Source: Geopseudomonas sagittaria (GTDB lineage Bacteria > Pseudomonadota > Gammaproteobacteria > Pseudomonadales > Pseudomonadaceae). From it: 64,000 nucleotides of DNA. The stretch lies in assembly GCF_900115715.1 (NCBI RefSeq), contig NZ_FOXM01000007.1, positions 62,001 to 126,000 on the forward strand, read 5' to 3'. How positions within the stretch are numbered: the stretch's first letter is position 1; each line of letters starts with the position of its first letter. Of this stretch, positions 59,336 to 64,000 are shown piece by piece. The translations under genes and the position numbers were made by a program. The notes beneath the pieces were generated by a model. That model ran no database searches. It was not told the DNA's origin and saw only the letters and a list, made by a program, of their open reading frames with translations.

Positions 59336-59827
59336 TCAATCGCGCTCCCAGTCGACATCCAGATGGGTCTTGTCGTCGCTGTAGGTGTAGCGGGTGCTGC
59401 CGTCGTAGGCGGAGTCCAGCGCATGGCCGATACGATTGGCCAGATGCATGCCGGTGGTGGTCACCACCACGGCATCCCCCTCGTCGGCGATGCCGATCAG
59501 CCGCTCCAGCGCATGCTCCTTGTTTTCCATCGCCTCGGTATGGCGGATCAGATTGAGGATCTCCTCGCGGTGCGCCTGGACGAAGGCGCCCGACAGGGTG
59601 ACGGTGCCGGCCGCGGCTTTTTCGGCGATGCGCTTGCAGGCCGGGCAGGTGGCTTCCTCCGCCTTGGTACCGGCATCCAGCGCCTGCCACGACCAGCGTC
59701 CGGCATGGAAGTTGGCGCCGCAGTCGGGGCAGTGGGCGGCTCCGGCGAAGTGGCGGGTCTCCATGTCCCGATCGTGGTGTTGGGGCTGGAGCAGCGTGTC
59801 TTTGTGGCCCTGTTGATGTTTGTCCAT
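59336..59827 (-). CDS. BCAM0308-family zinc-ribbon protein
   Basis: A 163-residue soluble protein with a four-cysteine ribbon (HCPDCGANF and ATCPACKRI) and a C-terminal half containing GIADEGDAVVVTTTGMHLANRIG. It resembles the BCAM0308 family, whose function is not established. GGGAG lies seven bases before the chosen ATG. It is divergent from the phosphoribosyltransferase at 60088. Confidence 0.75.
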   Translation of the reverse strand: MDKHQQGHKDTLLQPQHHDRDMETRHFAGAAHCPDCGANFHAGRWSWQALDAGTKAEEATCPACKRIAEKAAAGTVTLSGAFVQAHREEILNLIRHTEAMENKEHALERLIGIADEGDAVVVTTTGMHLANRIGHALDSAYDGSTRYTYSDDKTHLDVDWERD

Positions 59828-60087
59828 AACCGACTCCCGCTGAAAGAATTCGTCTGCCGGCCACAGTCTGCCTGTGGCGGTCACATGTCCTTGCCAGTTT
59901 CGTAATGTGCACCGGGGGGACAGATTGATTATGGTCAAGCTGGGTTGGGCAGCCTTAGTCGCTTTTGCTGTTTGCGGGGGATTTCAGATCGCGACTGGTC
60001 ATCAGACGAGCCTGTCTTGCAGCTTGGGCGCTGCGGTATAGGCTTGCAGGATGGGGTTGCCCGGCATGCCGCCGGCAGGAGGTTGCC

Positions 60088-60753
60088 ATGATGCGCAAGG
60101 CGCAGATCGAGGTACCGATTCCCGACCGGGTGGCGGCGGGCAAGACGCTGGCCGGGTTGCTCGAGGCCTACCGCAATCAGCCGGACGCCATTGTGCTGGC
60201 CTTGCCGCGTGGCGGGGTGCCGGTGGCCTGGGAGATTGCCCGCGAGCTGGGGCTGCCGCTGGATCTGATGCTGGTGCGCAAGCTCGGCATGCCCGGGCAC
60301 GAGGAATACGCCATGGGCGCGATTGCCAGCGGCGGCGTGCGGGTGCTCAACCAGGAAGCGCTGGGTTTCGGGCGCGTCAGCGAGAGCACCCTCGAGGCCG
60401 TGACGGCGCGGGAAAGGCGCGAGCTCGAGCGTCGCGACCGTCTCTATCGCGGCGAGCGTCCGCAGCCGGAGCTGCGCGATCGTCAGGTGCTGCTGGTCGA
60501 CGACGGCCTGGCCACCGGCTCGACCATGCGCGCGGCGGTACAGGCGGTGCGCCAGCAGGCGCCGGCGCGCATCGTGCTGATCGCCCCGGTCGCCTCCACC
60601 GAGGCCATCGCCAGCCTGCGCCCGCTGGTCGACGAGGTGGTCTGCCCGTTGGTGCCGGACTGGCTGTCGTCCATCGGCGAGTGGTATCGCCACTTCGGTC
60701 AGACCAGCGACGAGGAGGTGCAGGAGCTGCTGCGCGAGGCCTGGAGCCGCTAG
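60088..60753 (+). CDS. Type I phosphoribosyltransferase family protein
   Basis: A 221-residue soluble PRTase-fold protein with the PRPP-binding loop VLLVDDGLATGSTM and an N-terminal ALPRGGVPVAWEIA that is typical of stand-alone predicted phosphoribosyltransferases. The base or acceptor is unknown. AGGAGG at 60077-60082 is five bases before ATG 60088 and eight before the adjacent in-frame ATG at 60091, so either may be used. Confidence 0.82.
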   Translation: MMRKAQIEVPIPDRVAAGKTLAGLLEAYRNQPDAIVLALPRGGVPVAWEIARELGLPLDLMLVRKLGMPGHEEYAMGAIASGGVRVLNQEALGFGRVSESTLEAVTARERRELERRDRLYRGERPQPELRDRQVLLVDDGLATGSTMRAAVQAVRQQAPARIVLIAPVASTEAIASLRPLVDEVVCPLVPDWLSSIGEWYRHFGQTSDEEVQELLREAWSR

Positions 60754-60776
60754 GCCTGCGCACCGCAGACCGGGGG

Positions 60777-61394
60777 CTACTCCCAGCGCCCCGGCTGGTA
60801 GGAGAACACCGGCAGCGACCACGACCAGCGGATCGCCGCCAGGCGCAGGGCCAGGCCGAAGCTGAAGGAGGCCAGCAGGGTGAGGTCGTGGTTGACGCCC
60901 AGGCGCTCCAGCAGCAGGTAGAGCATGGCCACCAGCATCGACACGCTGGCGTACAGTTCATGGCGCAGCACCACCGGCACGCGCTGGCAGAGGATGTCGC
61001 GCAGGATGCCGCCGAAGATGCCGGTGATCATGCCGGCCATGATCACCACCGGGGTCGAGTACTTGAGCTCCAGCGCCACGTTGCAGCCGATCACGGTGAA
61101 GGCGATCAGGCCCATGGCGTCGAGCACCAGGAAGATCTTGTGCAGGTGATGCATGAAGCGGGCGACCAGCATGGTGAACAGGCCGGCGCCGATGGTCAGG
61201 TAGATGTAGGGCGGGTGCTGGGTCCAGCCGACCGGATAGTTGCCCAGCAGCATGTCGCGCACGGTGCCGCCACCGAGGGCGGTGATGAAGGCGATCAGGC
61301 TGACGCCGAACATGTCCATGTTGCGCCGACCAGCCGCCAGCGCGCCGGACATGGCCTCGGCGGTGATGGCGATGAGGTAGATGTAGAGCAGCAA
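60777..61394 (-). CDS. UPF0126/TRIC-type membrane protein (predicted glycine transporter)
   Basis: A 205-residue inner-membrane protein with two UPF0126 repeats: AITAEAMSGALAAGRRNMDMFGV with ALGGGTVRDMLLG, then AFTVIGCNVAL with GGILRDILCQRVP. The family includes prokaryotic TRIC-like channels, and its domain is also described as a glycine transporter. A TTG at 61394 is chosen because GGAG lies seven bases upstream. No ATG is available before residue 15. The gene is directly downstream of a tandem glycine riboswitch, which supports a role in glycine transport. Confidence 0.85.
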   Translation of the reverse strand: MLLYIYLIAITAEAMSGALAAGRRNMDMFGVSLIAFITALGGGTVRDMLLGNYPVGWTQHPPYIYLTIGAGLFTMLVARFMHHLHKIFLVLDAMGLIAFTVIGCNVALELKYSTPVVIMAGMITGIFGGILRDILCQRVPVVLRHELYASVSMLVAMLYLLLERLGVNHDLTLLASFSFGLALRLAAIRWSWSLPVFSYQPGRWE

Positions 61395-61420
61395 GAGAGG
61401 ACTCCTTGGTCCGGTCGCCT

Positions 61421-61606
61421 CTCCCTCTGTCCTGTGTACCTGAGAGTTTACGCAGCCGTCGGCTGCTTGCCCCTTCGGTGGGTTGCCCGCAGCAACCGCT
61501 CTCCAGATGGCGTAAATGGGTGTCCGCAGTTCCTGAGCCTGAGCGATTATGGGAGGTTGCGCCTTCGGCGGAGCGTTCGGGGTGGCCGTAACGCTCACTC
61601 TCCTGC
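61421..61606 (-). ncRNA. Tandem glycine riboswitch
   Basis: Read on the minus strand, two gcvT-type aptamers occur in series. The first has GGAGAG (61603-61598), a CCGCCGAAGGCGCAA core and CTCAGGCTCAGGAACTG then GGACA. After a short linker the second has CTGGAGAG (from 61506), CACCGAAGGGGCAA and CTCTCAGGTACACAGGACA. It ends about 15 bases before the ribosome site of the UPF0126 gene, so it probably switches translation or transcription of that gene on with glycine. Confidence 0.95.
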
Positions 61607-61688
61607 GAATCGCTGCATTATACGGTCGAGCCGGCAACTTGCCAGCCCGGCCGATGGTCGGAAGTGGGGCATGGCTCGGGCCGCCGCC

Positions 61689-62255
61689 TCAGTTCAGGGC
61701 CCGGCGCAGCACCTCGATGCAGAACTCCTCCTCGTAGGGCGGCACGTTGCACTCGATGACGTCGGTGGGCGCCACCTGTAGACGCAGCCCGGTGATGTCG
61801 GCACGCACCGGCTGGCGGTTCACGCAGCGGTCCACCAGCACCGCGGTGCGCGTCTCCATCGCGCCCAGCTGCGCCAGCCAGGCGCTGGCGCGCAACAGCG
61901 AATGGCCCTCGTAGAGCACGTCATCGACCACCAGCAGGCTGGTGCGCGCCAGGTCCAGTGCGGCCAGTTCGGGGTTCTCGATCAGCGCCGTGTCGGCGTG
62001 CAGCAGGCTGAGGTCGTCGGCATAGCGTTTGAGATGCAGCGGATACAGTGGCCAGCGCGGCAGCCCGCAGTGCTCCACCAGGGCACTCTGCAGGCGCTGC
62101 GCCAGCGGCTCGCCACGTCGCAGGATGCCGACCAGCGCGACCTCGCGGCGGCCGTCGAACAGCGCCGCTGCCTGGCGCGCCATCTGCTCGATCACCACCT
62201 CGAGCTGGCGTGCCGAGTACAGGCGGAAGCGTTCGCCGGCCGGTTGGCTGTTCAT
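61689..62255 (-). CDS. PyrR/purine-type phosphoribosyltransferase
   Basis: A 188-residue PRTase with the PRPP loop LLVVDDVLYEGHSL and VALVGILRRGEPLAQRL near the N-terminus, a mix reminiscent of PyrR and hypoxanthine PRTases. It follows the adenine deaminase gene on the same strand after 63 bases. This suggests purine salvage, with hypoxanthine to IMP as the natural guess, but the base specificity is not proven. The start MNSQPAGERF is chosen, with an in-frame ATG six codons earlier as the alternative. Confidence 0.78.
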   Translation of the reverse strand: MNSQPAGERFRLYSARQLEVVIEQMARQAAALFDGRREVALVGILRRGEPLAQRLQSALVEHCGLPRWPLYPLHLKRYADDLSLLHADTALIENPELAALDLARTSLLVVDDVLYEGHSLLRASAWLAQLGAMETRTAVLVDRCVNRQPVRADITGLRLQVAPTDVIECNVPPYEEEFCIEVLRRALN

Positions 62256-62318
62256 GGTCTCTCTCGCTCGCAAAACGGATGACGCCTTACAGCCTAGATC
62301 CGCACGGACGTTCCTGCC

Positions 62319-63383
<1,065 letters not shown>

Positions 63384-64000
63384 TCACAGGCGCGCACTGT
63401 CCAGGGCAGCGAGGAGACGGGTGTCGAGCTGGTACATGTCCGGGCGGAAGCGCAGTCGGCCCTCGGCGTCGACCTCGGCGGTCCAGTAGCCGAGCAGGAT
63501 GGGCACCGGCCTGGGCAGGCTGACGTCGCGGGTGCGCCCGCTGGCCAGGATGTCGTCGATGCGCTGGCGCTCGGCGGGAGTGGCGTCGGCGAGCAGGTGG
63601 TCGAGCAGCTGCATGACCTGTTCGACCCTCACGCAGCCCGAGCTGAACACCCGCGGCAACTTGTCGAACAGATGCTGGCTGGGCGTGTCGTGCAGGTAGA
63701 CCGAAAAGGGGTTGGCGAAGCGGATGGCCACCTGGCCCAGCGGGTTTGTCGGGCCGGCATCCTGGCGCAGCAGGATGCCGCGCGGATTGCTCCAGTCGAT
63801 CTGGTACGGGTCCAGCAGGTTGCCGGAGTAGTCCAGTACGCGCAGCCGATTCTTTTCCAGGAAGCCGATGTCGCGCTGGATTTCCGGCAGCTTGTCCTCG
63901 CGCAGGATGGTCGGCGGTACCGTCCAGGTCGGGTTGAGGGTCAGGTGGCTGATCCGCGACTTGAGCAGCGGGGTCGTCCGCTCCGGCCGCCCCACCTGGG
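63384..64000 (-). CDS. L,D-transpeptidase (YcbB/LdtD-like), C-terminal part
   Basis: The last 205 codons of a minus-strand gene that continues past the right edge. The catalytic YkuD motif is visible as YLHDTPSQHLF followed by FSSGCVRVEQV, with the nucleophile in SSGCVR. The preceding VGRPERTTPLL and NPTWTVPPTI are typical of large YcbB-type enzymes that cross-link peptidoglycan 3-3. The N-terminal domain and signal peptide are outside the window. Confidence 0.9.
   Translation of the reverse strand, partial: QVGRPERTTPLLKSRISHLTLNPTWTVPPTILREDKLPEIQRDIGFLEKNRLRVLDYSGNLLDPYQIDWSNPRGILLRQDAGPTNPLGQVAIRFANPFSVYLHDTPSQHLFDKLPRVFSSGCVRVEQVMQLLDHLLADATPAERQRIDDILASGRTRDVSLPRPVPILLGYWTAEVDAEGRLRFRPDMYQLDTRLLAALDSARL

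Overview
The window is a gene-dense, high-GC chromosomal segment from a gammaproteobacterium, almost certainly Pseudomonas in the broad sense. Pointers are ycgL and ycgN next to rnd, aceK, cysK beside a MoxR-type ATPase, the Lap adhesin system with lapG and lapD, a TtgV/SrpS-type IclR regulator beside an RND pump, and a plcP-agt pair. I saw no tRNA, rRNA, insertion sequence, prophage or CRISPR. Very long open frames opposite many genes are by-products of the base composition.

Left part (1-21 kb): mostly housekeeping. It holds a partial sulfurtransferase, rnd-ycgL-ycgN, a secreted HExxH protein, an APC permease, oligopeptidase B, a YafJ-like amidotransferase, a cold-shock gene, aceK and cysK. 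A four-gene run at 12.5-19.6 kb follows: a MoxR ATPase, a large hybrid histidine kinase, an HD-GYP response regulator and a CoxE-like VWA protein. The signalling pair lies between two genes that are normally partners. An EamA transporter and a DTW-domain tRNA modification enzyme follow.

Adhesin locus (21.2-36.8 kb): lapE-lapB-lapC (type I secretion) run on the minus strand. A 2301-residue RTX adhesin diverges from them, followed by a small protein of unknown role. lapG and lapD come next on the minus strand. The adhesin has a retention module, a TAAG motif for LapG, six composite Ig-like repeats and a C-terminal RTX/secretion signal. LapD is a degenerate GGDEF-EAL receptor that keeps Trp125. 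The locus therefore looks like a self-contained c-di-GMP-controlled surface-attachment system.

Middle right (36.9-54.2 kb): yecA-like and DUF454 genes, recQ, a marR-MFS operon with a 35-bp operator-like palindrome, and an Rdx-family protein come first. Then two closely related agt-type glycosyltransferases lie about 10 kb apart. Between them are a DMT exporter, a TetR and a TtgV-like IclR regulator, a complete RND solvent/drug pump and plcP. The plcP-agt operon is preceded by four PHO half-sites at exact 11-bp spacing, fitting phosphate-starvation lipid remodelling. A 42-bp perfect palindrome separates it from the pump genes.

Right end (54.2-64 kb): sprT, a Yip1 membrane protein, a DnaJ-related protein, ttcA, a Tag-like protein, two NlpC/P60 lipoproteins, a zinc-ribbon protein and a phosphoribosyltransferase. 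A UPF0126/TRIC-type membrane protein sits behind a tandem glycine riboswitch. Adenine deaminase with a second phosphoribosyltransferase, and a partial L,D-transpeptidase that runs off the window, end the segment.
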